NCBI GenBank assembly: GCA_017983755.1
Contig: JAGOAU010000002.1
Span: forward strand, 62,001-126,000
Direction: 5' to 3'
Length of the DNA: 64,000 nt
Origin: Azonexus sp.
GTDB lineage: Bacteria; Pseudomonadota; Gammaproteobacteria; Burkholderiales; Rhodocyclaceae
The notes under the pieces are model-generated. The model was not told the origin of the DNA. It searched no databases and was given only the letters and a program-made list of their open reading frames with translations. The translations under genes and the position numbers were made by a program. Below, piece by piece: positions 56,035-63,377 of this stretch; position 1 is the first letter of the stretch, and each line of letters begins with the position of its first letter.

Positions 56035-56879
56035 GATTGTTTCTCCGGCGGCGGCTCGGCGCCGGCCGGCCGTTTATAGCGGTTGTATCCCCACAGATAT
56101 TGCGTCGGGCACTCCCGTACCAAAGTCTCGATCTCGCTGTTGATCTGGCGTGCCCGGGCGATGGTGTTGCCCTCCAGTTCGCTCAGCGCCCGGCGCAGAT
56201 GCAGGTGATAACCGCGGCCGCCGGAGAGGCGTTCGGCCCACGCGAAAATCGTCGTCGCCCCGGTTTCCGTCAGACGCGCGGCCAGCGTCATCGTATAGGC
56301 CGGCTTGCCGAAAAAGTCGAGCCAGACCCCCTCGCCCACCTTGGGCGCCTGATCGGGCAACAAGCCGACGGCCTGGCCCCGCTTCAGGGCCTTGACCAGC
56401 GAACGCACGCCGGAAACATCGGCCGGCGCCAGGTGAAGATTTTCGCGCCGGCGCCCGGTTTCGATGAGCTTTTGCAGGAACGCCCGCTTCGGCGGCCGGT
56501 AGAGGACGGTAATCGGCGCATGGGCCGCGTAGTACTGCGCGGTAATCTCGAAACAGCCGAGATGAGGTGTCAGGAAAACGATTCCCTTGCCCGACTGCCG
56601 CGCGGCTTCGACGATTTCCCAGCCGCTGACCGCGACCACGCGCGGCGTCACTTCTTCGAGCGGCTTGAGCCAGATCGGCGCCAGTTCCAGCGCCTGCCGG
56701 CCGGCGGCGGCGGCTACCGTACCGCGCAACTGCGGTGCAAAACCCGCCTGCGCCAGATTCTCCCGCAGGTGGCGGCGGTAGGTTGGCGAGAGAAGGTAGG
56801 TCAGCCGGCCGAGCCCGGCGCCCAGCAGGTGAACCAGCCACAAGGGCAGACCGCTCAGTAGTCGTAGGAAAAAAACCAT
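56031..56879 (-). CDS. Lipid A acyltransferase-like protein (LpxL/HtrB family), second copy
   Basis: The 282-residue protein has an N-terminal membrane segment (LPLWLVHLLGAGLGRL) and an HX4E active site, His106 and Glu111 (PHLGCFE). LLPDQAPKVGEGVWLDFFG and PTQYLWGYNRYKRP match the family. It is first in the minus-strand operon with a second acyltransferase and a GNAT gene, and diverges from metK. Which acyl positions the two enzymes use cannot be read from sequence. Confidence 0.9.
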   Translation of the reverse strand: MVFFLRLLSGLPLWLVHLLGAGLGRLTYLLSPTYRRHLRENLAQAGFAPQLRGTVAAAAGRQALELAPIWLKPLEEVTPRVVAVSGWEIVEAARQSGKGIVFLTPHLGCFEITAQYYAAHAPITVLYRPPKRAFLQKLIETGRRRENLHLAPADVSGVRSLVKALKRGQAVGLLPDQAPKVGEGVWLDFFGKPAYTMTLAARLTETGATTIFAWAERLSGGRGYHLHLRRALSELEGNTIARARQINSEIETLVRECPTQYLWGYNRYKRPAGAEPPPEKQS

Positions 56880-56918
56880 GCTGCCCCGGGGGTTGAAACC
56901 CGCCGTGAAAAGTCTATT

Positions 56919-56947
56919 ATTATCGCTTCGCCGAGTTAAACAGACAA
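56919..56947 (-). promoter_or_regulatory. Promoter of the acyltransferase operon
   Basis: On the minus strand TTGTCT (56947-56942) and GATAAT (56924-56919) are separated by 17 bp, about 40 bp before the ATG at 56879. Confidence 0.6.
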
Positions 56948-56991
56948 CTTGCAGGGCGATTTGCATAAATACTGCTAAAGCGTCACCGCTC

Positions 56992-57027
56992 GTGGTCCGA
57001 AGCAGGTACGCCGGATCAAAGGACCAC
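56992..57027 (+). promoter_or_regulatory. Hairpin in the metK leader
   Basis: GTGGTCC (56992-56998) and GGACCAC (57021-57027) form a perfect 7-bp stem around a 22-base loop. The stem ends 1 base before the GGAG ribosome binding site of metK. I do not recognise a known SAM riboswitch class here. Confidence 0.5.
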
Positions 57028-57038
57028 TGGAGCAATTC

Positions 57039-58202
57039 ATGAGCGATTACCTCTTCACCTCCGAATCGGTTTCCGAGGGCCATCCCGACAAGGTCGCCGA
57101 CCAGATTTCCGACGCCATCCTCGACGCCATCCTGTCCCAGGACAAGCATTCGCGCGTCGCCGCCGAGACCCTGTGCAACACGGGGCTGGTCGTGCTGGCC
57201 GGTGAGATCACCACCAACGCCAACGTCGATTACATCCAGGTCGCGCGCGACACGATCAAGCGCATCGGCTACGACAACACCGACTACGGCATCGACTACA
57301 AGGGTTGCGCCGTGCTCGTCGCCTACGACAAGCAGAGCCCGGACATCGCCCAGGGCGTCAATGCTGCCTACGACGACAACCTCGGCCAGGGCGCCGGCGA
57401 CCAGGGCCTGATGTTCGGCTACGCCTGCGACGAGACCGACTCGCTGATGCCGCTGCCGATTTACCTGTCGCACCGCTTGGTCGAACGCCAGGCCATGCTG
57501 CGCAAGGATGGCCGCCTGCCGTGGGCGCGCCCCGACGCCAAGTCGCAGGTCACCATCCGCTACGTCGACGGCAAGCCGCACTCGATCGACACCGTCGTGC
57601 TGTCCACCCAGCACTCGCCCGACATCAGTCTGGAAGATCTGCGCGAGGCGACCATCGAGCAGATCATCAAGCCGGTACTGCCCAAGGAACTGATCAAGGG
57701 CAACATCAAGTACCTGGTCAACCCAACCGGCCGCTTCGTCGTCGGCGGCCCGCAGGGCGACTGCGGCCTGACCGGCCGCAAGATCATCGTCGACACCTAC
57801 GGCGGCGCCGCGCCGCACGGCGGCGGCGCCTTCTCCGGCAAGGATCCGTCCAAGGTTGACCGTTCCGCCGCCTACGCCGGCCGCTACGTCGCCAAGAACA
57901 TCGTCGCCGCCGGCCTCGCCTCGAAGTGTCTGGCACAGGTTTCCTACGCCATCGGTGTCGCCGAACCGACCTCGATCATGATCGACACCTTCGGCACCGG
58001 CAAGATCAGCAACGAAACGCTGACCGAACTGGTCAAGAAGCACTTCGACCTGCGTCCGAAGGGCATCGTCAATATGCTCGACCTGCTGCGCCCGATCTAC
58101 CAGAAGACCGCCGCCTACGGGCACTTCGGCCGCGACGAGCCGGAATTCACCTGGGAAGCCACCGACCGCGCGCTTCTGCTCAAGTCCGACGCCGGCCTGT
58201 AA
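57039..58202 (+). CDS. metK: S-adenosylmethionine synthetase
   Basis: The 387-residue enzyme makes SAM from methionine and ATP. Motifs are [13 protein letters not shown] near the N-terminus, the loop and ATP-contact region [13 protein letters not shown], and the P-loop-like [19 protein letters not shown]. Length is normal. GGAG lies 6 bases before the ATG, after the leader hairpin. It heads a SAM-cycle block with ahcY and metF, but ahcY has its own leader. Confidence 0.98.
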   Translation: MSDYLFTSESVSEGHPDKVADQISDAILDAILSQDKHSRVAAETLCNTGLVVLAGEITTNANVDYIQVARDTIKRIGYDNTDYGIDYKGCAVLVAYDKQSPDIAQGVNAAYDDNLGQGAGDQGLMFGYACDETDSLMPLPIYLSHRLVERQAMLRKDGRLPWARPDAKSQVTIRYVDGKPHSIDTVVLSTQHSPDISLEDLREATIEQIIKPVLPKELIKGNIKYLVNPTGRFVVGGPQGDCGLTGRKIIVDTYGGAAPHGGGAFSGKDPSKVDRSAAYAGRYVAKNIVAAGLASKCLAQVSYAIGVAEPTSIMIDTFGTGKISNETLTELVKKHFDLRPKGIVNMLDLLRPIYQKTAAYGHFGRDEPEFTWEATDRALLLKSDAGL

Positions 58203-58207
58203 GCCTG

Positions 58208-58254
58208 CCGCGGTCGACCGTCGAAAATTGGCATTTTTCGGCGGTCGACCGCAA
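58208..58254. repeat. Dispersed GTCGAC-core repeat, copy E (double core)
   Basis: Two cores, GCGGTCGACCG (58210-58220) and GCGGTCGACCGC (58241-58252), flank GAAAATTGGCATTTTTC, itself a short inverted repeat. It lies between the metK stop and the ahcY riboswitch. This is the most complete copy. Confidence 0.8.
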
Positions 58255-58283
58255 CAGCCCCGTCCCGGGGCGAAAAACCGGTT

Positions 58284-58289
58284 TATAAT
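58284..58289 (+). promoter_or_regulatory. -10 box upstream of the ahcY riboswitch
   Basis: A perfect TATAAT lies about 10 bp before the predicted aptamer, consistent with transcription starting at the riboswitch. No good -35 box is visible. Confidence 0.55.
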
Positions 58290-58298
58290 CCGCAACGT

Positions 58299-58355
58299 AC
58301 CGAGGAGCGCTGCAGGGGAAGGTTCCCTCAGGCTCGGTTTCAAACCGCGCTCACC
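58299..58355 (+). ncRNA. S-adenosylhomocysteine (SAH) riboswitch in the ahcY leader
   Basis: The segment has the hallmark SAH riboswitch pieces in order: CCGAGGAGCGCTGCA, then CAGGCTCGG, then GCGCTCACC. CCGAG pairs with CTCGG and GAGCGC with GCGCTC. Downstream, GGTGAGC (58386-58392) could pair instead with GCTCACC (58348-58354), enclosing a CCCGTGC/GCACGGG hairpin, and may form the expression platform. SAH riboswitches raise ahcY expression when SAH builds up. Position before ahcY fits exactly. Confidence 0.88.
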
Positions 58356-58438
58356 TATCAACCCCGTGCCGGGCACGGGATGTCGGGTGAGCCGAATTTG
58401 CCCCGTCCCTCCCGGCCACAGTTCATCAGGAGCTTACT

Positions 58439-59839
58439 GTGGCTGAATTCAAAGATTACGTCATCGCCGATCTTTCCCTTGCCGACTGGGGTCGCAAGGA
58501 AATCCGCATTGCCGAAACCGAAATGCCTGGCCTGATGGCCATTCGCGAGGAATTCGCGAAGAGCCAGCCGCTCAAGGGCGCGCGCATCACCGGCTCGCTG
58601 CACATGACCATCCAGACCGCCGTGCTGATCGAGACGCTGACCGCACTCGGCGCCGAAGTCCGCTGGGCCTCGTGCAACATTTTCTCGACCCAGGATCACG
58701 CTGCTGCCGCGATCGCCGCCGACGGCATCCCGGTCTTCGCGGTCAAGGGCGAAACCCTGGTCGATTACTGGGATTACACCCACCGCATCTTCGAATGGGC
58801 CGACGGCGGTTACTCGAACATGATCCTCGACGACGGCGGCGATGCCACCCTGCTGCTGCACCTCGGCGCCAAGGCCGAGAAGGACATCTCCGTGCTGGCC
58901 AAACCGGGCTCGGAAGAAGAAACCATCCTCTTCGCCGCCATCAAGGCCAAGCTGGCCATCGATCCGAGCTGGTACTCCGTGCGCCTGGCCGCGATCAAGG
59001 GCGTCACCGAGGAAACGACCACCGGCGTGCATCGCCTGTACCAGATGCACCAGCGCGGCGACCTCAAGTTCCCGGCCATCAACGTCAATGACTCGGTGAC
59101 CAAGTCCAAGTTCGACAATCTCTACGGCTGCCGCGAATCGCTGGTCGACGGCATCAAGCGCGCCACCGATGTGATGATCGCCGGCAAGGTTGCCGTGGTC
59201 TGCGGCTACGGTGACGTGGGCAAGGGCTCGGCCCAGGCGCTGCGCGCCCTGTCGGCCCAGGTCTGGGTCACCGAAATCGACCCGATCTGCGCGCTGCAGG
59301 CCGCCATGGAAGGCTACCGCGTGGTGACCATGGAATACGCCGCCGACAAGGGCGACATTTTCGTCACGACGACCGGCAACTTCCACGTCATCACGCACGA
59401 CCACATGGCGGCCATGAAGGACCAGGCCATCGTCTGCAACATCGGCCACTTCGACAACGAAATCGACGTCGCGTCGATCGAGAAGTACCAGTGGGAAGAG
59501 ATCAAGCCGCAGGTCGATCACGTCATCTTCCCGGACGGCAAGCGCATCATCCTGTTGGCCAAGGGCCGCCTGGTGAACCTCGGCTGCGGCACGGGCCATC
59601 CGTCCTACGTCATGTCCTCGTCCTTCGCCAACCAGACCATCGCCCAGATCGAGCTGTTCACCCGCACCGCCGAGTACCCGGTCGGCGTTTACACGCTGCC
59701 CAAGCATCTCGACGAAAAGGTTGCCCGCCTGCAGCTCAAGAAACTCAACGCCCAGCTGACGACGCTGCGTCCCGACCAGGCCGCCTACATCGGCGTGCCC
59801 ATCGAAGGCCCGTACAAGGCCGAGCATTACCGCTACTAG
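58439..59839 (+). CDS. ahcY: S-adenosylhomocysteine hydrolase
   Basis: The 466-residue NAD enzyme splits SAH to homocysteine and adenosine, preventing product inhibition of methyltransferases. The NAD-binding motif is [11 protein letters not shown], with TGNFHVIT and the C-terminal KAEHYRY also typical. Length fits the form with the 40-residue insertion found in many bacteria. The start is a GTG with AGGAG 6 bases upstream. An SAH riboswitch lies in the leader. Confidence 0.98.
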   Translation: MAEFKDYVIADLSLADWGRKEIRIAETEMPGLMAIREEFAKSQPLKGARITGSLHMTIQTAVLIETLTALGAEVRWASCNIFSTQDHAAAAIAADGIPVFAVKGETLVDYWDYTHRIFEWADGGYSNMILDDGGDATLLLHLGAKAEKDISVLAKPGSEEETILFAAIKAKLAIDPSWYSVRLAAIKGVTEETTTGVHRLYQMHQRGDLKFPAINVNDSVTKSKFDNLYGCRESLVDGIKRATDVMIAGKVAVVCGYGDVGKGSAQALRALSAQVWVTEIDPICALQAAMEGYRVVTMEYAADKGDIFVTTTGNFHVITHDHMAAMKDQAIVCNIGHFDNEIDVASIEKYQWEEIKPQVDHVIFPDGKRIILLAKGRLVNLGCGTGHPSYVMSSSFANQTIAQIELFTRTAEYPVGVYTLPKHLDEKVARLQLKKLNAQLTTLRPDQAAYIGVPIEGPYKAEHYRY

Positions 59840-59854
59840 GCAAGCCGACCGGCG

Positions 59855-60676
59855 ATGAGCATGAACTCCTTCCACGCGCGGCAGAAAAAGCCGCGCCCCG
59901 CAGCCCAACCGGCCCACGAACGGCCGGCCGGCATGCTGCGGGCGGATGCCCTGCTCGTCGCCCAGAAGCTCGCACCATCGCGCACGGCAGCGCAATGGCT
60001 GATCAAGGAAGGCCGGGTCAGCTGGGCCGGCGGTCCGATTACCAAGCCGTCTCTGGAATTACCCGAAGCAACGCCGTTGACCGTAGCCGCCGACCCGGAG
60101 GCTCATTTCGTTTCGCGCGGCGGCCTCAAGCTTGCCGGCGCCCTGGCGAAGACCGGATTGGCGGCTGGCGGCAAGGTTTGTCTCGATGTCGGCCAATCGA
60201 CCGGCGGCTTCACCGACTGCCTGCTGCAGGCCGGTGCCCGGCACGTGGTCGGCGTCGATGTCGGCCACGGCCAGTTGCATCCGCAACTGCGCTGCGATCC
60301 TGCCGTCACTGCCATCGAGGGCGTCAACTGCCGCGCCCTGAGCCGCGCCGACCTAGGCAGTGCCTTTCCGCCCGGCGGCTTCGACCTGATCGTCGGCGAC
60401 GTGTCGTTCATTTCGCTGACGCTGGTCCTGCCGCAACTGCCTGCGCTCCTGGCTGATGACGGCGACCTCCTGCTGCTGGTCAAGCCGCAGTTCGAAGTCG
60501 GACCCGGCAACATCGGCAAGGGCGGCATCGTTCGCGACCCCGCGCTGTACCACGACGTCGAATCGAAGCTGCGCCGATGCGCCGAAAACCTCGGTCTGGC
60601 CGTCCGCGCCTGGCTCGACAGCCCGATCACCGGTGGCGACGGCAACCGCGAATTCTTCATCTGGTTGAAAAAATGA
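59855..60676 (+). CDS. tlyA: TlyA family RNA methyltransferase
   Basis: The 273-residue protein has an N-terminal S4 RNA-binding domain (MLRADALLVAQKLAPSRTAA and FVSRGGLKL) and an FtsJ-type SAM-dependent methyltransferase domain with CLDVGQSTGGFTDCLLQAG. TlyA proteins 2'-O-methylate rRNA. The first 26 residues are basic and proline-rich; the family usually starts nearer Met27, so the start is uncertain. The gene lies between ahcY (15 bp) and metF (4-bp overlap), sharing SAM-cycle regulation. Confidence 0.88.
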   Translation: MSMNSFHARQKKPRPAAQPAHERPAGMLRADALLVAQKLAPSRTAAQWLIKEGRVSWAGGPITKPSLELPEATPLTVAADPEAHFVSRGGLKLAGALAKTGLAAGGKVCLDVGQSTGGFTDCLLQAGARHVVGVDVGHGQLHPQLRCDPAVTAIEGVNCRALSRADLGSAFPPGGFDLIVGDVSFISLTLVLPQLPALLADDGDLLLLVKPQFEVGPGNIGKGGIVRDPALYHDVESKLRRCAENLGLAVRAWLDSPITGGDGNREFFIWLKK

Positions 60677-61497
60677 AACCCGAAATCTCCATCGAATTTT
60701 TCCCGCCGCAAACGCCGGAAGGCGTCGTCAAGCTGCGCACCGTGCGCGCCAGGCTGGCCGAACTGAAGCCGGCGTTTTTCTCGGTCACCTTCGGCGCCGG
60801 CGGTTCGACCCGCGAGCGCACCTTTTCCGTAGTCAAGGAAATCGCCGCCGAAGGCTTCGATGCCGCGCCGCATCTCTCCTGCATCGGCTCGACCCGGGCC
60901 AGCATCCGCGACATCCTGGCCGACTACAAGGCAGCCGGCATCCGCCGCATCGTCGCCCTGCGCGGCGACCTGCCCTCGGGCATGGCCGAGACCGGCGAAT
61001 TTCGCTACGCCAACGAGCTGGTCGAATTCATCCGCGCCGAAACCGGCAACTGGTTCAGCATCGAAGTCGCCGCCTACCCGGAATGGCACCCGCAGGCACG
61101 CAGCCCGAAGGACGATCTCGACGCCTTCGCGCGCAAGGTCAAGGCCGGCGCCAACTCGGCCATCACCCAGTATTTCTACAACGCCGATGCCTACTTCAGC
61201 TTCGTCGACGAAGCGCAGGCCCTCGGCGTCTACGTGCCGATCATTCCCGGCATCATGCCCATCGTCGGCTTCACCAAACTGGCCCGCTTCTCCGATGCCT
61301 GCGGCGCCGAAATCCCGCGCTGGATGCGGAAGAAGTTCGAGAGCTACGGCGACGATGCCGACTCGATCCGTGCCTTTGGCCTGGATGTCGTTACCGAACT
61401 GTGCGAACGCCTGCTCCAGGGCGGCGCTCCCGGCCTGCACTTCTATTCGATGAACCAGTCGGCGCTGACCACGGAAATCTGCCGCCGCCTCGGCTGA
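60673..61497 (+). CDS. metF: Methylenetetrahydrofolate reductase
   Basis: The 274-residue flavoprotein makes 5-methyltetrahydrofolate for methionine synthesis. Signatures are ISIEFFPPQTPEG at the N-terminus, VTFGAGGSTRERT, ALRGDLP and ITQYFYNADAYFSFVD. The ATG at 60673 overlaps the tlyA stop by 4 bp. It closes the metK-ahcY-tlyA-metF block: homocysteine from AhcY plus methyl-folate gives back methionine. Confidence 0.97.
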   Translation: MKPEISIEFFPPQTPEGVVKLRTVRARLAELKPAFFSVTFGAGGSTRERTFSVVKEIAAEGFDAAPHLSCIGSTRASIRDILADYKAAGIRRIVALRGDLPSGMAETGEFRYANELVEFIRAETGNWFSIEVAAYPEWHPQARSPKDDLDAFARKVKAGANSAITQYFYNADAYFSFVDEAQALGVYVPIIPGIMPIVGFTKLARFSDACGAEIPRWMRKKFESYGDDADSIRAFGLDVVTELCERLLQGGAPGLHFYSMNQSALTTEICRRLG

Positions 61498-61505
61498 AAC
61501 CCACC

Positions 61506-61519
61506 GGTTGCGGTCGACA
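61506..61519. repeat. Dispersed GTCGAC-core repeat, copy F (partial)
   Basis: GGTTGCGGTCGAC at 61507-61519 region, followed by a terminator instead of the usual second half. It lies after the metF stop. Confidence 0.5.
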
Positions 61520-61521
61520 TG

Positions 61522-61550
61522 AAAAAAGCCCGCAAAATGCGGGCTTTTCT
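61522..61550. terminator. Bidirectional terminator between metF and the MscS gene
   Basis: AAAAGCCCGC and GCGGGCTTTT form a perfect 10-bp stem around AAAAT, between convergent genes. Confidence 0.9.
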
Positions 61551-61567
61551 GCCTGGAGCTACCGCGA

Positions 61568-62392
61568 TCAGGCAGATTGCGTGACGATCACGTTCTGTGC
61601 CGGCATCGGCGCCGGGAAACCGGCCTCGGCCAGTGCTTCGCGGATCACCTTGTTGGTGTCGAAATACACCTGCCAGTAGTTATCGTTATGGCAATACGGA
61701 CGCACCGCCAGCACCGGGCCAACCAGCGTGAAATCGAGAATCTCGACATCCACCTTCGGCTCGGGCAGCACATTCGGAATCGCGGCAATCTTCTCGCGTA
61801 ACAAGGCCATGGCTGCCCGATGGTCGGCCGCACCTGACAACTGGCACTTCAAATCGACGCGGCGGAACGGGTTATGCGTGAAATTCTGGATCGTGTCGCT
61901 GAACACCTTGTTGTTACCGATAATCGTCTGCACGTTATCCGGCGTGTTGATGGTGGTCGTAAACAATCCTAACTCGGTGATAGTCCCCGTAATACCACCG
62001 ACCGTGACGAAATCGCCAACCTTCAACGGCCGCAATACCACCAGGAAGGCACCTGCAGCAAAGTGGGCAAGCAGGCCCGACCAGGCGAGGCCGATGGCAA
62101 CGCCAGCAGCTGCAATCAACGCCGCAAACGTCGTGGTCTGGATACCGAAGTAACCCAGAATGCCGATCACCAGCAACACATTCAAGGTCACGGTGACGAT
62201 CGAACCGACGTAGCGCAGAACAGTCGGGTCAACCTTCTGCTTTTCCAGCGAGGACCGCACCATGCCGACCGCAACACCGATCAGCCACCGGCCAATCACC
62301 CAGAAGGCCACTGCCGCCAGTATCTTGAGACCCAGGTCGGTGGCCGCCGTCACGATCAAATCCTGATAGCGCGAAATGTCTTCCTTGTTCAT
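61568..62392 (-). CDS. mscS: Small-conductance mechanosensitive channel, MscS family
   Basis: The 274-residue protein has three N-terminal membrane helices. The pore helix has the alanine/glycine pattern FAALIAAAGVAIGLAWSGLLAHFAAGAFL, followed by the beta domain RPLKVGDFVTVGGITGTITELGLF and VIGNNKVFSDTIQN-like segments of MscS. It protects against osmotic downshock. Length matches the minimal MscS type (about 286 in E. coli). Confidence 0.94.
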   Translation of the reverse strand: MNKEDISRYQDLIVTAATDLGLKILAAVAFWVIGRWLIGVAVGMVRSSLEKQKVDPTVLRYVGSIVTVTLNVLLVIGILGYFGIQTTTFAALIAAAGVAIGLAWSGLLAHFAAGAFLVVLRPLKVGDFVTVGGITGTITELGLFTTTINTPDNVQTIIGNNKVFSDTIQNFTHNPFRRVDLKCQLSGAADHRAAMALLREKIAAIPNVLPEPKVDVEILDFTLVGPVLAVRPYCHNDNYWQVYFDTNKVIREALAEAGFPAPMPAQNVIVTQSA

Positions 62393-62456
62393 TTGTTTTC
62401 TCCGTCAGATTGAAATCACGCCGAAGCTTGATCAGGAACGATCGGGCGCAAACCAT

Positions 62457-62484
62457 TTTAGAATGACAATCGGAAATCGGACAA
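62457..62484 (-). promoter_or_regulatory. Possible promoter of the MscS gene
   Basis: On the minus strand TTGTCC (62484-62479) and TCTAAA (62462-62457) are 16 bp apart, about 65 bp before the ATG. Confidence 0.35.
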
Positions 62485-62534
62485 ATCACGGGAAATTATC
62501 GCGAGGTTGTACTCCCATCCCGCCCACCTGTTCG

Positions 62535-62563
62535 TTGACAGCCATTCCGACCATCCCTATAAT
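62535..62563 (+). promoter_or_regulatory. Consensus promoter of the tRNA operon
   Basis: Perfect TTGACA (62535-62540) and TATAAT (62558-62563) with a 17-bp spacer, followed by a GC-rich discriminator (CCGCGC) typical of growth-rate-controlled stable RNA promoters. Confidence 0.9.
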
Positions 62564-62578
62564 CCGCGCTCCCAGGTC

Positions 62579-62654
62579 GGGTCGGTAGCTCAGTCGGTAG
62601 AGCAGCGGACTTTTAATCCGTTGGTCCCGAGTTCGAATCTCGGCCGACCCACCA
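62579..62654 (+). tRNA. tRNA-Lys (anticodon TTT)
   Basis: A 76-nt cloverleaf: acceptor GGGTCGG pairs with CCGACCC, the anticodon loop is CTTTTAA, the T arm has GTTCGAATC, and CCA is encoded. It begins about 15 bp after the expected transcription start of a consensus promoter. Confidence 0.97.
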
Positions 62655-62670
62655 GTCGTTTGGGAACTCT

Positions 62671-62746
62671 GGGGCGCTAGCTCAGTTGGTAGAGCAGCGG
62701 ACTCTTAATCCGTAGGTCGACAGTTCGAATCTGTCGCGCCCCACCA
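62671..62746 (+). tRNA. tRNA-Lys (anticodon CTT)
   Basis: A 76-nt cloverleaf: acceptor GGGGCGC pairs with GCGCCCC, the anticodon loop is CTCTTAA, and CCA is encoded. It follows the other tRNA-Lys by 16 bp and shares its anticodon stem sequence GCGGA/TCCG. Confidence 0.97.
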
Positions 62747-62762
62747 GAATAATCAAGCACTT

Positions 62763-62790
62763 AGCCCAACCAAATCGGTTGGGCTTTTTG
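62763..62790 (+). terminator. Intrinsic terminator after the tRNA-Lys pair
   Basis: AGCCCAACC and GGTTGGGCT form a 9-bp stem, followed by five T. Confidence 0.92.
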
Positions 62791-62849
62791 CTTTCCGGTG
62801 TTCGTGTAAGCACTTTGTAAGCAGATTTCTTCAACGCTTTCCTGATTTT

Positions 62850-62924
<75 letters not shown>

Positions 62925-63003
62925 ACAGCACTATTGCTCCGGCCCGATGAAGTCTTAAGCGGCATACTTGACGCGCTTGCCTTGGAAGTAACGGCGATGC
63001 AGA

Positions 63004-63318
63004 TCAAAACCGGTTCGGCTCCCGCCCTTCTTGCACAGCCCAATACAGCAAGATGACCCAGCCAATCACCGGAATGAAGTTGAGCAACAGAAACCAGCCG
63101 CTCTTGTCGATGTCGTGAAGCCGGCGAACGCTGACGGCGATGCCCGGCAGCAGGAACGCCAAGGAAAACAACGCAGACAACTTGTCACTGATGATTCCGG
63201 TCGCCGCAGTGACCAACACCACGAAAAGGAACCACCACCAGTATTCGGACCGGGAAGCACGCCCCGAAAAGTCAGCATACTTCGAGAAACAGGTCTTGAT
63301 GGATTCGCCGAAAGTCAT
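63004..63318 (-). CDS. DUF805 family small membrane protein
   Basis: The 104-residue protein has the DUF805 pattern: FSGRASRSEYWWWFLF, several hydrophobic segments (three to four), RRLHDIDKSGWFLLLNFIPVIGW and a short C-terminal PNRF. Its function is unknown. It stands alone between the tRNA-Thr gene and the SRAP gene. Confidence 0.9.
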   Translation of the reverse strand: MTFGESIKTCFSKYADFSGRASRSEYWWWFLFVVLVTAATGIISDKLSALFSLAFLLPGIAVSVRRLHDIDKSGWFLLLNFIPVIGWVILLYWAVQEGREPNRF

Positions 63319-63377
63319 TTGTGCTTAACGCTATGATTAAAAGGCGTACTGTACCGGAACCAATCTTCCTTGCATAT

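Noticed and set aside
56930-57038. Known SAM riboswitch before metK
   Set aside because: Only a simple hairpin is evident; I could not fit the leader to the conserved cores of SAM-I, SAM-II or other classes I know.
62925-63003. Scar of an integrated element next to tRNA-Thr
   Set aside because: A short open minus-strand tail encoding GKRVKYAA is present, but there is no duplicated tRNA end, integrase or composition change in view.
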